A stretch of DNA of 64,000 bases from Aselliscus stoliczkanus. Taxonomy: Eukaryota > Chordata > Mammalia > Chiroptera > Hipposideridae. The stretch lies in contig CM066728.1 of assembly GCA_033961575.1 (NCBI GenBank), positions 35,216,352 through 35,280,351 on the forward strand, read 5' to 3'. This document shows positions 38,101-49,547 of this stretch, piece by piece (the stretch's first letter is position 1; each line of letters begins with the position of its first letter). The position numbers and the translations under genes were made by a program. The notes under the pieces are model-generated. The model ran no database searches. It saw nothing but the letters and a program-made list of their open reading frames with translations, and had not been told where the DNA came from.

Positions 38101-38390
38101 CTTGTTGTTATTGCTATCATTTGCATCCGCTTGTTCCTGTTGAAGGCCAGTGAGATAAATACATTCTTGCCAAACAATAACTTTTATGATTTGTTTTACC
38201 AGAACTTACCTCATTTTTCTTGTAATATATCTTGTCAGCAAAGAGAGCTGTGTGCCCTCGACCCAGCATTCTCCTGCAAGCACCAACTATATAGTTATGG
38301 CTGTTTCCCTAGAAACATCACGCTTAGGGTTAGGGCGTTTGCTCCTCCAGCCTCTCTGTAGCATTACTCACCATTCCTCTTCCATCCCAG

Positions 38391-38504
38391 TGGCCTCTAC
38401 AACTCCCCCAACGACCGCACGAAATCCCCCAAGTTTCCCTACATGCGCCGCCGAAACCCCTCCTGTGGGAGTGACAACGACTCCGTTCAGCCGACCAGGA
38501 GGAG
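38391..38504 (+). CDS. EPB41L4A: EPB41L4A exon, tail (114 bp, frame-neutral)
   Basis: Completes a Ser codon (AG|T) and encodes GLYNSPNDRTKSPKFPYMRR followed by RNPSCGSDNDSVQPTRR. The acceptor TCTTCCATCCCAG and donor AG|GTAAGC are both good. The peptide combines SP motifs, an arginine cluster (MRRRN) and an acidic-Ser stretch. The wording matches EPB41L4A as I remember it and is the strongest evidence for that paralogue over EPB41L4B. Phase 2 on both ends, so it is skippable in frame. Confidence 0.94.
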
Positions 38505-39017
38505 GTAAGCTGACCCAGCCGCTCTGTTTTTATTTTCAACAGGGGCTCTGAGTCTCAGTCACTTTTTCTCTCATGTTATTCTCACAATATCCTGACTGTG
38601 TGTGTCCCCAAGTTAACAGAAAGCTCATGGTTTTTGAGATCCTGGTTTTTAAGTTCGGGATCCTGAAGCATTTCTCTTAAAACAGCAAGGGTTTCAGAGA
38701 ATCATTTCAGAAATATTGATGAGAACTTGCTTTCTGTATTGTAATTAAGACGGATATGTTAAAATATGTGTATAATGTATTTTCACACTACATATTATAT
38801 AGTATGTATAATACATTATAATGTAGTCTATATATTAATGATATATGTTAATATTTAAAAGATATTAAATGTTTTGACCTGAGATGACAAAATATGTTTA
38901 TAGATAAATCCTAGCTAAGGTGAAAAACTCACTCTTTAAACTATTATTGCATAAATGTGAGTAAAACCCCTTTCAAAGCACAGAGAAAATGAATCCTGTT
39001 TTTACTCAGCACATCAC

Positions 39018-39019
<2 letters not shown>

Positions 39020-39067
<48 letters not shown>

Positions 39068-39080
39068 CGCGCGCGCATGC
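39020..39080. repeat. (TG)n microsatellite joined to (GC)n palindrome
   Basis: About 21 TG units run into TATGCGCGCGCGCATGC. Alternating purine-pyrimidine continues over some 60 bp. Confidence 0.95.
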
Positions 39081-40174
39081 ACTTAATTTTTTTTAAAAGT
39101 CCATATCTAGAAGTTTTGGACTGTTTTTGCAAAGCAGTCTGGGCAGTGTGACAGGCAGATCCAAGAGAAGGAGACCTAGAAATGACTTACTAGTGAAATG
39201 CATTTCGTTCCTACAGGATGTGTCTTACTTTGATTCCCTACATAAGTGGTGTTTTGTGAGTGACATTTATGACAAGTTCACATCATGTTCTCAGATAACA
39301 ATCCAGATTCTTTTTATATACACAGTGGGTCTGGGAAGCAGAAGCCCTTGTTTATACTTGCTGGTCCGTTGCTGTTTGATTCCTACTTCTGCCATTTTCC
39401 CCAGAATCTTATTCCTTTCTCATCCCAGGTCCAGCTTCATGGAAGTCCTTTGACAGTAAAGAAAAAGGTCTATATCACCTTCACTTAGTAGAACTGAAAA
39501 GGGGGAGATAAATCATGACCAACAGTGATGAGAAAGAATAATGGAGTAATAGATGGCGTTTACCCTGTCCCAAGGACTGAGCACGTTGCATGCTATATAT
39601 TATTATCTCATTTGATCCTTATAATAATCATGGAAATGAGCATTTGTGTCATTCAGCCAGTAGGCATTTTTAGCAGAGAGGGATTAGTGCAGGGAATGTT
39701 GGTGCACAAATGTGAGTAGGATTGAAGGAACAAAAGACAGAGAGAATGGTGCAACTCTGAGATCTGGATAGTGCCCTGACCCTGAGCTGGAGGAATGAAA
39801 GGAGAAAAGGGGCTGTTACCCAGACACTCAGAAGTTGCTCCTGCCTTTGAGCTGGCTCTCATGGGCCTGTGCTTACTGCTGACATTGCTGTTGGCACCAG
39901 CCTGTAGGAAAGGCTCTAGCTGCCACTGCGGGAGGTACCACCACAGCTAACACCATTGCACCCCAACTTCTCAGGCGTGCAACAGTGGGTGCCACAACTA
40001 CTGCCAGAAGCACAATTGCTTCCCCTATTCTCCTGTCTTACACCTCACCTGACTGCCTCTCTAAGTGATAGCAAAGGAGTCCAGAAAAATGTAATTTTCA
40101 GGTGTCTAGTCTTAGCAATACCAGGAAGATTATAGATGGGTTGGGATGGGTCTGAGTAGTACCAGTACCACTGG

Positions 40175-40275
40175 CCCAGCATTGTCATCTCACAGAGGAG
40201 AAATCTGAGGCTTGGTAGATGACAGTAACTGTCCTTTGTAACACATCCGGGATTGGGATTCAGGACTGTACATCT
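40175..40275 (+). repeat. MIR-like fragment
   Basis: Contains ACAGAGGAGAAATCTGAGGC followed by AACTGTCCTTTGTAACACAT and GGGATTGGGATTCAGGAC in MIR order. Confidence 0.55.
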
Positions 40276-41223
40276 GAAAAAGGCAGGGATAATGAACCGT
40301 CATTTAAATAAGGGGTGGGGGGAGATTTCTGCCCTCCTCCCCTATCAAGGATTGGTTCAGCTTGGACAACATTTAAAATCAAGGCAACACCACTAGAAAA
40401 TACTTTAAAGTGCATTTGTGTGTATATGTGTGTTGTAGGGGAGGGTGGGTAGTGGGAATCACTAAATATATTAAGAATTTTGCACTGTATGTTTATTATT
40501 AGATAGGTTTTTACAGTTTTTCATCCTTAATTATTAGTGTACTTTGTCATCATTCCCTAAATAAAATAATTGCACATGTTGAGTAGATGGTCATTTTGAT
40601 TTTAATATATTCAAAAATGAATTTATCAAGGTTTGCTAAAAATGTGCCAAAATTTACATTATTTTTTTTTTCAAACTAAATGCTTGAAATAGTTTGGAGC
40701 ATATACATTCTCAAATCCAGACTTAATGGCCTCTATATTGAGATACATTTTCGGTTGGCTCCCTGTGAAATACAGAGCAGCAATTGTGTCGAGTGGTTAC
40801 AGGATCCTTTCATTGGCACCATCAGGGAGAAAGACCATTTTGATTTTGGCTTGAGCAGCCACAGAGCCTTCTGTCTGGTTCTGGGTGTCACTTGAAATGT
40901 CTCTTATTCGGCATGTGTGTTTCAAGGAGACTTGCCATGGGTGCCCGTTGGCATGGAAGAGCTAAAGCTCATTATTTGTTTCTTTTTGCTGTAAACAGCT
41001 TATAAATAAATGTCTCTGTCCTTGTCAATCTTGTTTTGTCTTCACACATATTTACCTTGCCCCTGGGCACAAATCCCTACGTCGATGGATTAACGCTGAC
41101 ATTTAAAACTGACGTTTGTCATCAACATGGAAGAATTTCGAGGACTTAAATTTAATAATAGGAAATTATATTTTGTAATGGATGCCAGGATAACATGTTT
41201 TCTAAAAGGTTCCAAGATTTCAT

Positions 41224-41371
41224 TTTTTTTTTTTTTTTTAGCTGAGCCATCCTGTCACCTGTTGGCAGCTTAGCAGCAGCTCAGCTCGGGCTGGCATCGA
41301 ACTGCTGTTGCCCAGAGCTCAGCTCGCACTCTTGAGTGAGCTCTTAACTAACTGAGCCACTCGGAAGGCCC
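41224..41371 (-). mobile_element. tRNA-derived SINE, medium type
   Basis: A T-run (tail complement), then AGCTGAGCCATCCTGTCACC then TGTTGGCAGC, and a tRNA-like head at the right (ACTGAGCCACTC). Target duplication CAAGATTTCAT at about 41213-41223 and 41373-41383. Same type as the copies at 28320 and 54533. Confidence 0.9.
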
Positions 41372-42743
41372 TCAAGATTTCATATTTTGCAGTTATTTGT
41401 CCTTAGATAGATACATCTGTCAAATTCTGGCAGAGTCTAGAGCATTGGTCCTTAACCTTTTTGGGTAATAGAACTCTGAGAATCTAATGAAATGTTGGAT
41501 TCATTTCCTGTGGGTGGGGAGTACATGATGAGATACACATACAAAATTCCAATTTTCAAGGTTCATGGAGACACTGAGCCTTGCTTGTTTAATTAAACAT
41601 TCCTGTTCTAGACGAAGAAAGCCAGCATGCTTTCTGGCAATATAATTTATTGTCATCCCCATTCATGTTTACACTAAAAAATATTTATTGAGTCCCTACT
41701 TTATGCCAGACTCTGTGTTAAACAGCACTAGAGAAAGTCTCCGTCCTTTGGGAGCTTACAGTTTATTGGAGAAGGAATATACAACCACATTTATTTTTTC
41801 TTTGATATTGCTGTTAAGCAGCTCAGTGCCACAGTTCTGATTTGTCACCATTTTTGCATGGACTTCTTTTTTTTTCTCTCCCACATTTCTCCCCAACTCC
41901 AAGTTTTAAAATTTGTTTCTTAATCTGTAGTGTTCTGAAATTTAATGGTACTGGATTTTGGTGTGGATCTAATTTTTCAATCTATTATGGTAAATGCTCA
42001 GTTCTCTATCTTTATAAAGTTAGACCATTCAGATCTGGAATATTTTCTTGTATTATTTCTTTAATAGTTTCCTCTCCTGCATTTTCCAGGGCTTGTGTCT
42101 TAGAAGTTTCATTCATTGAATATTTGATATCCAAAACTCCTGAAGTTTGTCAAAGTACTAGACAACAGATCATCCAGATGAGAGCTGGAGGGCAGAGGGC
42201 CTCAGGAGAGATGTAAATAGAACGTGTAGACTGAGTATTTTTCCATCTCAGGAGGAGTTTTGCAGCTCTTTCAGAGCTTTTGGACAAAGAATTAGTAATA
42301 AGCACAAAGAAAACTAAGCAAGGAATAGGTACATAGAAAACTAGGCAACCATCATTTCTAAGAAAATTGTAAAACTTGTACAAGACTAGAATTGTATTTC
42401 TCAAACACTATATAGATGATCTGTGAGCAATATTTATATAGTTGTGTTTATACTAAGTAGTTATCCAGAAATTTTGGTGTGAGGATAGACACATATCAAG
42501 TTATGTATTTGATATAAGTGTACTGAGGAAATGGAGGAATGTAAGTTATGATGGTGGCATTACAGAGCCATTTGTGTCCCAATCAGAGTGCGAAGGTGCA
42601 TATAATAAAGTGTAAGGGAATGGTGACAAAGGGCTTAGACACCTCTCAAGAAGTTTGGTTTTGAAGGAGAGAGGAGAGACTGGGCAGAAGATGAAGGGGG
42701 ATGTATGGAGTCAAGTAGGGTTTTTTTGTGTCTTTTTGTTTTG

Positions 42744-42745
42744 TT

Positions 42746-42813
<68 letters not shown>
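42744..42813. repeat. Poly(T) followed by (GT)n microsatellite
   Basis: About 24 T residues, then about 22 GT units. The 142-codon minus-strand frame across it is an artefact of this repeat. Confidence 0.95.
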
Positions 42814-42815
<2 letters not shown>

Positions 42816-43544
42816 AAATAGAGATTTGAGAATGTGAAAAGCGTAAAAGAATTTTCCATGAGAACTTTCCCATGAAAAGTGTGAGAGGTAGGAGGGTAGT
42901 TAATGAAAATCATTGAGAAGACCAGAGGTGATGGGACCTTCCTAGCACAGGCAGAGGGACTGACCTTAGTTGTAAGGACAGATCTGTAAATAAAGAGAGG
43001 GAGATGTTGGTAAGTTTTATTTTTGGTAACAGGAAGATGAAAGAATTGCCATCTGATGGCCACTTTTTCCTTTGGAAGGAGAAAACAAAGTCATGTGCAG
43101 AAGCAGAGGTACAGTGTATCGGAGGGCTGCAAGGTAAAAAGAGTTTGAAACTGCTTTCAGAAATAGAGTTCTTAGATCAGAGAAGGGTGGTGGGATTGCT
43201 GGGCCATGTTGTGGGTCCACTTGAGGTTTATGAATATGAATTTCTAGTGTAACTAATATGGTTTTTGTGTAACTTCATCTAGCACTGCTTAGCCAGCTTG
43301 TGGAGGGCCAGCCCAGAAACCTGGGTAGTTGGGTTTAACCATGCTTGGGGTCTTACCAAAAAGACTGAATACAAACCAGAGTTGGAGAAAGGTTTGAGTG
43401 CTGGCGTGCATGTTATTAAGATGACAGAAATCTCAAGTTAGTCAGGGAGAGAATGGAGAAGGATTAACAGCTGATAGAAAGTTGCAAAGTCGATAGACAA
43501 TGAGTCTTTCTGATGTCAAAGAAAGGTAGAATGGAAGTGGTCAA

Positions 43545-43640
43545 ATAAGCAATAATAACAATAGCTAACATATATTGAATGCCTACAATGGGCCAGGTCC
43601 TATTTTGTGCATTTTAATGTATTAATTAATTTTATCTTCC
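43545..43640 (+). repeat. MIR-like fragment
   Basis: AATAGCTAACATATATTGAA followed by TGCCTACAATGGGCCAGGTC is the start of a MIR. Confidence 0.6.
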
Positions 43641-43707
43641 TAACTTGTTTTGGTATGCTTTTTAAAAGTCATGTCTTCTTCTTCTTTTTTTTTTTTTTTT
43701 CCTATAG

Positions 43708-43755
43708 GAAAGTCCATAACAGTGGTGAAGACTCAGATCTAAAGCAAAGGAGGAG
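43708..43755 (+). CDS. EPB41L4A: EPB41L4A micro-exon, tail (48 bp, frame-neutral)
   Basis: A 16-codon exon, phase 2 on both sides, encoding KVHNSGEDSDLKQRR between split Arg codons. It is preceded by a run of about 20 T and the acceptor CCTATAG; the donor is AG|GTAAAA, a moderate match. Its acidic SGEDSD core resembles a casein kinase 2 target, flanked on both sides by arginine clusters, which is inference only. The small size and neutral phase make it a natural candidate for cassette splicing. Confidence 0.92.
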
Positions 43756-44746
43756 GTAAAAAAAAGACCCCAAATTGGAGAGTCAGGGAGAGGGAGGAAG
43801 GATTGACACATTAGCATAGCTCAGAGTTGAGGCTAGAGTGGGGCATGGGTTTTTGTTTGTTTTATTAGTGGCTACTTTAAGAGTATTATAAATTTGTTTT
43901 TTACCTTTCATATATACCAGTTTCGGCTTCAACTGGTTCTCAGTCTTCCATTCTGTGGCATCCTTCGCAATTTTTTTCTGCTCCTGTATGTCTCAGAAGA
44001 GCTGTTTCGGTTATGTATTGCTACATTAAAACCACCCACAAGCTTGGTGGCTTTCAAAGCAACCATCACTATATATCTCTTTTATAATCCTGTGGGTTGA
44101 ACAGCCAGCTCTTGAGCTAGTCTTGCTAGTCTCAGAAAAGCTGCAGTCCAGTCATAGCTGAGGTTGGATTAGTCGAGACCTTTCTCTCTCATGTTTGGTG
44201 TCTTGGCAGAGTGGCTGGAGGCCTGGGGCCTCTGTCTCTCCATGGCTAGCCTGAGCTTCTTTATGTGGTGGCTGGGAGGAAGTAGCTACCAGCCCTGTTA
44301 AGAGGTAGTCCAGGAATGGGCCGAGTATTCCTTTCACCTCATTCTATTGATAAAATCAGTTGTAGGACCAGCGTAAATTCAAAGGGAAGGGTAATAAACC
44401 TCTCTCGATATGGGGTTGGGGGTTGACAGTGTGACATGATTTTGTGTCCATGTTTGGTCCACCACATGGGCTTACTGCTTTGCCATGTCCGAGTTCTGTT
44501 GGAAGTGCTTGGTTTTTCTGGTCCTTTCTGGGAATATGGCGACATTTGCCTTAATCTCCTTTCACATTTCTTTAGACTCTTCTAGATGCCTGACTGACTT
44601 GAGAAACATTGACTGGGGGAGGGATAATACTAATGCTTGGATTAGTAATTTTACTATAGAGTTCATTCCAAAGAACCAGCATGAACCTTTCTGAAATTTT
44701 TCATTTGTCATAAATGTGGGTTTTTCTTGTTCTGTTGTGTCTTAAG
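43756..44746 (+). other. EPB41L4A: EPB41L4A intron, 991 bp
   Basis: From GTAAAA to GTCTTAAG. The portion at about 44000-44310 looks like an ancient interspersed repeat (GGTTATGTATTGCTACATTA followed by CTTGGTGGCTTTCAAAGCAA), family not settled. No other feature was recognised. Confidence 0.8.
44000..44310 (+). repeat. Ancient mammalian interspersed repeat, family unsettled
   Basis: The string GTTATGTATTGCTACATTAA followed by a GTGGCTTTCAAAGCAAC block resembles a widespread mammalian repeat (the xTGGCTTAAAACAACAA type). I cannot name the family reliably. Confidence 0.45.
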
Positions 44747-44824
44747 GTCACGTTCACGCTGTAACACAAGCAGTGGTAGCGAATCAGAAAATTCTAATAG
44801 AGAACACCGAAAAAAGAGAAACAG
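44747..44824 (+). CDS. EPB41L4A: EPB41L4A exon, Arg/Ser-rich tail (78 bp, frame-neutral)
   Basis: Completes an Arg codon (AG|G) and encodes [18 protein letters not shown] followed by EHRKKRN. With the previous exon it builds KQRRRSRSR, and with the next RKKRNRIR. These are two basic clusters separated by about 20 residues of acidic and Ser-rich sequence, which could act as a bipartite nuclear localisation signal (inference). The acceptor TGTCTTAAG has A at -3; the donor AG|GTAAGA is good. Phase 2 on both sides. Confidence 0.93.
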
Positions 44825-45056
44825 GTAAGATTGGAATATTACAGTTTACTGCACCTCCAAAACAGAGGCTGCTGTTGGTGGTAAAAGCTGGGCGTCCTAA
44901 GCCTGATTGTCTCATCTGTGTTTAAGAAGGAATCTGGTAATACTTTGAAGTATTTCAGGAAACCTCAGCTCTTTGAACTGAGTTTCTTATCTTTATAATA
45001 AGGTGATTAAACAACTTGACAATGAGATTCCTTCTTGTTAATTAAAAAAGAAAAGA

Positions 45057-45085
45057 GCAGGATGGCTCAGCTTGAAAAAAAAAAG
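45057..45085 (+). repeat. SINE 3' end fragment
   Basis: GCAGGATGGCTCAGCTT followed by an A run matches the last bases of the medium SINE at 28320-28462. It is either an extremely 5'-truncated insertion or a remnant. Confidence 0.6.
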
Positions 45086-45524
45086 ATAATCTGTATTTAG
45101 GTACAACGTGCAGTGAATTTGTCTAAGGGTGGTAAGAAATTTTACTGCTGGTAGAGGGATTTCTACCTGAAGTATCTTTTAATATGACATGACTATATTT
45201 TGCCCAAACAAAAACAAGACACTCATTGTTTCATAGATTCCATAGTTTCAGCTTCATGTGTAGGTACATGCAAATATGTGTTTATATTTATGTGTGGCAC
45301 TCACAATTAAGTAGGGAAATGTAGTTCATTCATATCTTTAAGACTCATTTTTAAGAGCTTGTAAATAACATCATTTGACATGGAATCAGTATTAGATATG
45401 TCTTAATACATTAATCAGTTCTCCCTGGTTACAAAACACTTACTTGAAAACAAGTGTTCACGTAGTGCAAAAACATCGGTTTAGGAGTGAGAGGGATTTG
45501 GTTGCTGGTTGTACTAGTTTCTAA

Positions 45525-45672
45525 TCCAGTAGTTCTACCCTGGGGGCAATTTTGTCCTCCCCGTTTGCTACAGGACAGAGATGCTGCTAAACATCCTACA
45601 ATGCATAGAACAGCCCCCACAACAAAGAAGTATCTGCTCCAAGAATATGTCCGTAGTGCTCCTCTGTTGGAA
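45525..45672 (+). mobile_element. MER20 (hAT-Charlie DNA transposon fossil)
   Basis: The sequence reads CCTGGGGGCAATTTTGTCCT, then GGACAGAGATGCTGCTAAAC, then ATCCTACAATGCATAGAACA, then GCCCCCACAACAAAGAAGTA, which follows the MER20 consensus as I remember it. It is a non-autonomous hAT element spread in early placental mammals. Confidence 0.75.
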
Positions 45673-45689
45673 GCCTGTGTTCACCTGAT

Positions 45690-45790
45690 ATGGAACTCTG
45701 GCCCCATTGCTTTTACTTTTCTGGGTCGTCTTTTTCTCTTCTGTAAAATGAGGAAGTTGGCTGAGATCATCTCCAAGGCCCTTCTTTCGT
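45690..45790 (-). repeat. MIR-like fragment
   Basis: The complement-type core CTGGGTCGTCTTTTTCTCTT followed by CTGTAAAATGAGGAAGTTGG is present. Confidence 0.55.
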
Positions 45791-46175
45791 GCTTCGAGCC
45801 CTTGTGCTGGGCACTCACTGAATCAGCCTCCCTCTCTAACTACAAAGCAAAGCCTGTGTAATACTTGTCCAGAGAGCACTGTAAGAGCGGACCATTTTCT
45901 TAGGAAAGCTTTCTACGTGGAGCCTTCTTAGGGGCTGGATTCACACTCCATAGAGGTGAGACCTCAGTGTGTTAAGACACTCTCCTCAAGGAAATTATTT
46001 CAGTTTCCTCATCTGTAAAAACCCACGTGTGGAGGGCAGCTCTCCCGGAGTTCCCTCTTCCTGCTCTAAGGTTAAGTATGTACACAACACAAACCCAAAC
46101 AATCAACCCCCCACCCACCCACTGATCAAGCCAGTATCTTAACAAATATATTTCTGTTTTGCTTGATGTATTCTT

Positions 46176-46363
46176 TAAAAAAAAAATTTTTTTTTTATTG
46201 GGAACAGTATGTTTCTCCAGGACCCATCAGCTCCAAGTCAAGTAATTTGTCTCAATCTATGATAGGTGTGGAGGGCTCAGCTCCTTGGCCCATGTGGGAA
46301 TTGAACCGGCAACCCTGGTGTTATGAGCACCACGCCCAACCAACTGAGCCAACCAGCCACGCT
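46176..46363 (-). mobile_element. tRNA-derived SINE, VES-like subtype
   Basis: Minus-strand: T-run, GACCCATCAGCTCCAAGTCA, then the B-box complement GGGAATTGAACCGGCAACCC, then CCAACTGAGCCAACCAGCC. Imperfect target duplication GCTTGATGTATTCT (46161-46174) and GCTTGGTGTATTCT (46364-46377). Confidence 0.87.
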
Positions 46364-48494
46364 GCTTGGTGTATTCTAAGTTGTGCTCATAGACACTGTG
46401 GTCTCAACGTCTCAGAAGGTGGCCTGTTTAAAAACAGTGTCTTCGGGGACCAAAAGTGCATGTGGTGACATTTGCTGTTCAAAATGAAACACTGTTTAAA
46501 GGTTGCCAACAAATCCTTAAATAGCTCATTACTGATCTAGCTGCGCTGGCTTCAGTATTCCTTATAGGTGTTGTCTCCCTCAATAGTTGCACCCCCACCC
46601 CTCCCCATGAGCAATTTTTTAGGTTGGATTTCTTTGTATTCTCTAAGTAGTATGTTTTAGAATGATGGTGATTCTAAATGTTCAAATGCTCATGCACTTT
46701 GTAAGGCTATTAATGAGAAATCACCTTCCAAATACGCTCTGACACAAAGGCTTTCAAACGCATTTACTTTTACCTGCAGAAATATTGCTCTAGGGTTTCA
46801 TAAGTTGCCTGAGTCTGTAGCAGGTAAGGTCTAGAGTCTAGCTCTCAGGGGCATAGCAAAAAAGTGAGCAGAGGAAGAAATACGTCTTCCAGTTCCAATC
46901 CCCACTCCTGAAAATTCTCGTGCAGCAGGTGACAGTGAGTACAGGCAGAGGCTGCGAACACATGAGTGCCTTCAGGTACCACTTACCTATTATGTTATGC
47001 TACCACCAACCCCTCCCCCCATTATTAGCCTTTTAAATTTGGCCAGAACCCACTCATTCTGCATCAGGATGCCTAGGTTTGAATGTTTAAACTGCAGCCC
47101 TGCTATAGGCCCCAGTGTCTTCTGTCTGTGACCAGGGCTTGTCTCCTGATGTCTGATTGGTTTCTTGTGCAAAAGACTCTGTTTTGGGGGAGAGGATGAA
47201 TCTCTTCCACTTCATCTGTCCTCCTTTGTCTCAGCAACAGCGTGACCCAGCCAAGCTTTCCACAGCATCCTTTGTGCTTTTATTAAAGGACTCTTGTAAC
47301 TCTAGAATGGAACAAGCTGAATCTTGAAGATGCTGATGCTCTGCTTCCTGCCAGCGAGGTCTCTAAATTCAGCCCTGGACACTTCATCACTTTCGAAACC
47401 AGAGCCTGCACCCCCCACACCCTGCTTTCCCGTTTCCTATTGGGAACGGGAGCCTGAGGCAGACTGCAGACCTGCTTTTCAGACTCTGTTTTGAAACCTA
47501 TGTCTTATCCAGTGGAATCTGGACAGTTGGGTTTACTTCCTGGAGATTGTGTGTGGTTTTGAGGATTTTGTTCTCTTTGCCACTCCTTGCTCAATTTTTT
47601 TTTTTTAAACGTAAGAAAGTCTTTCCTGTTAGGTTTCGGCCACTCGGTGGAAATACTCTTTCCACAAAGTCTACCCATTAGAGTTGAAGCTGCTTTGCCA
47701 TTCTCATGGATAACAATAGAAACATCTCTCATTTTGTTAGAGGAGAAACAAAAGTTAAAGCAATGTTTACAAATCCACTTTATCCAAAGCAGTAGCCATG
47801 GTTTCTAATAACCATTAAAAGAAAAGTCATAATCCACATCAAGTCTGGGAGGATAATATTAGAAACAAGGATTCTTGTTAACTTCCAATTTTAGAAAAGT
47901 ATAATTGTAGATAAGCGCCCTGTCTCTCACCTTTGTGTCCAGAGCTGTCGAGGCGACATGTGTGAGGGTTTCTTAGTCAGCTGTGCACTAACTGCAGGGT
48001 TTTATTCTACATGGTTTCCTGCGACACCTCAGCTTCCTCCTATTCTGGGGGAATTGTTTTTATGTCTTTTTTTTTAATCCCTTTCCACTTTAGTTGTCCT
48101 TTCTTTACTATTTTCATAACCTGGCTGAGTATCCTACAGTTTTCTAAATGTTGAAAGTTGAGAAGAGAGTTTTTTTACTCCCTTTTTATAAAAAGCTGGA
48201 AGTTGGAACACATTCTTTTATTATAACATCTAAGATGACAGAAAGTCCATATCTCCCCCTTTGTGTCTCTGCTTATGCCCTCACCTTCTTCTCTATTCTG
48301 TTGCCTCCCTTTTCAATCTTTCTATCACAGTACTTTCCTATTCCCAGGTCCTTTTCCTTTTCTTAGCTTCTTTCCTACTCCTTCCTTTCTTCAGTCTTTT
48401 CTGAATTCTATCTACACTTAAAAGCCAATGATGTGTCAAAAAAAAAAGAACAAAAAAAAACGAAAGACAAACTCAAGGATGTGCCTCAGGGTCT

Positions 48495-48660
48495 TGATTC
48501 TGCCATATACTGATATATTTCACCTCGAGAAACTCTTTTAACCAATTTAAATCTTAATTTTCTTATCTTTCAAGTGGGGTGTAATATGACCTATTTGTTG
48601 AATGAGTTACTATAAAGATCAAGTGAAATCTAAGAGGTGAGCCGTTTGGGGGTATAAAAC
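48495..48660 (-). repeat. MIR-like fragment
   Basis: Complement-type phrases TTAATTTTCTTATCTTTCAA then GTGGGGTGTAATATGACC are present. Diverged. Confidence 0.5.
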
Positions 48661-48681
48661 CATACAATATAATATCTAATT

Positions 48682-48859
48682 TTTTTGCGGGGGAGAGTAG
48701 ACAGCTATGGTCATTGGTTACACATTGCTTTCATGCTACAATGGCATAGTTGAGTCTTTTAGGGAGGGTGCAGCTCACAGTGGCCCATGTGGGGATCGAA
48801 CCGGCAACCTTGGTGTTAGCAGCATGCTCTAACCAACTGAGCTAACTGGTCACCTGTGT
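48682..48859 (-). mobile_element. tRNA-derived SINE, diverged copy
   Basis: The right end carries GGGGATCGAACCGGCAACCT followed by CTAACCAACTGAGCTAACTGG, a tRNA-like head in complement. Loosely similar flanks (AATATCTAATTTT, GATATCTCATTTT) suggest a target duplication. The left half is diverged. Confidence 0.7.
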
Positions 48860-49260
48860 GATATCTCATTTTGAAGTTACTGCCTCTTCTTTGCCTGTCT
48901 CACCTATTTTTCATCCCCTTTGTAGCTTTTTCCACTTATCTTTTTGTTCTGTCTTCCATTCTTCCAACTTCCCTACTTTTGCGCATTTGTATTTTTAGAC
49001 CAGTCATTTTTATCTCTAATTCATGCATAGGTGTTAGGGGTCTCATAACCCCATGAAATTGTTGGTTTTGAACTTCTGTGTTTCCAAGTGTACAGTTTTT
49101 CTGGTGATAGGGTCTGTAGCTTTTATCAGATTCTTAAGGGGGTATCTGTGTGACCCCACAAAAGTGATGGTCATTATTTAAATAGTGAAGGAACAGATTG
49201 ATATTGGGAAATGAAATTGGTATTTCAGTTCACTGCTAGGATTAAAAACTAAAATGTTTA

Positions 49261-49366
49261 GGGCCGGCCAAGTGGTGCGGTGGTTAAGTGCTGGCTTGGG
49301 AAGCCAGCAGCCCTGGTTCGGGTCCCACATATGAGGGCCAGTGACACTGCCCTCAAAAAAAAAAAA
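49261..49366 (+). mobile_element. Short tRNA-derived SINE (~106 bp)
   Basis: Starts GGGCCGGCCAAGTGGTGCGG then TGGTTAAGTGCTGGCTTGGG, B-box-like CTGGTTCGGGTCCC, and ends ACACTGCCCTC plus a poly(A) run. Target duplication AAAATGTTTA at 49251-49260 and 49367-49376. Confidence 0.92.
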
Positions 49367-49381
49367 AAAATGTTTAAATTT

Positions 49382-49547
49382 CTTTTTCTTTTTTTTTTAA
49401 ATTGGGGAACAGTGTGGTTTTGCAGGACCCATCAGCTCCAGGTCAAGTAATTATTTCAGTCTAGTTGTGGAGGGCGTGGGGATTGAACTGGCAACCTTGG
49501 TTTTGTGAGCATTGTGCTCTAACCAACTGAGCTAACCAGCCACCCCT
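49382..49547 (-). mobile_element. tRNA-derived SINE, VES-like subtype
   Basis: T-rich left end, GGACCCATCAGCTCCAGGTC, TTGAACTGGCAACCTTGG, then ACCAACTGAGCTAACCAGCC. Flanked by AAAATGTTTAAATTT (49367-49381) and AAAATGCTTAAATTT (49548-49562). It shares its left target copy with the preceding SINE. Confidence 0.9.

Larger units (their letters stand above)
37057..38390 (+). other. EPB41L4A: EPB41L4A intron, 1334 bp
   Basis: Contains a U6 snRNA pseudogene (37301-37395), an internally deleted mariner-like element (37580-37793) and a MIR (about 37830-38100). It ends in TCCATCCCAG. Confidence 0.88.
38505..43707 (+). other. EPB41L4A: EPB41L4A intron, 5203 bp
   Basis: Holds a (TG)n plus GCGCGC tract (39020-39080), MIR-like fragments, one medium tRNA SINE (41224-41371) and a poly(T)-(GT)n tract (42744-42813). 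It ends in a long T run followed by CCTATAG. The rest shows no supported gene. Confidence 0.85.

Noticed and set aside
41842..42216. 124-codon open frame on the plus strand
   Set aside because: Phe/Ser/Leu-rich reading of a pyrimidine-rich intron, possibly over an old LINE fragment. No domain was recognised.
42635..43063. 142-codon open frame on the minus strand
   Set aside because: It is carried by the poly(T)-(GT)n repeat (THTHTH and KKKK translations) and has no domain or splice context.
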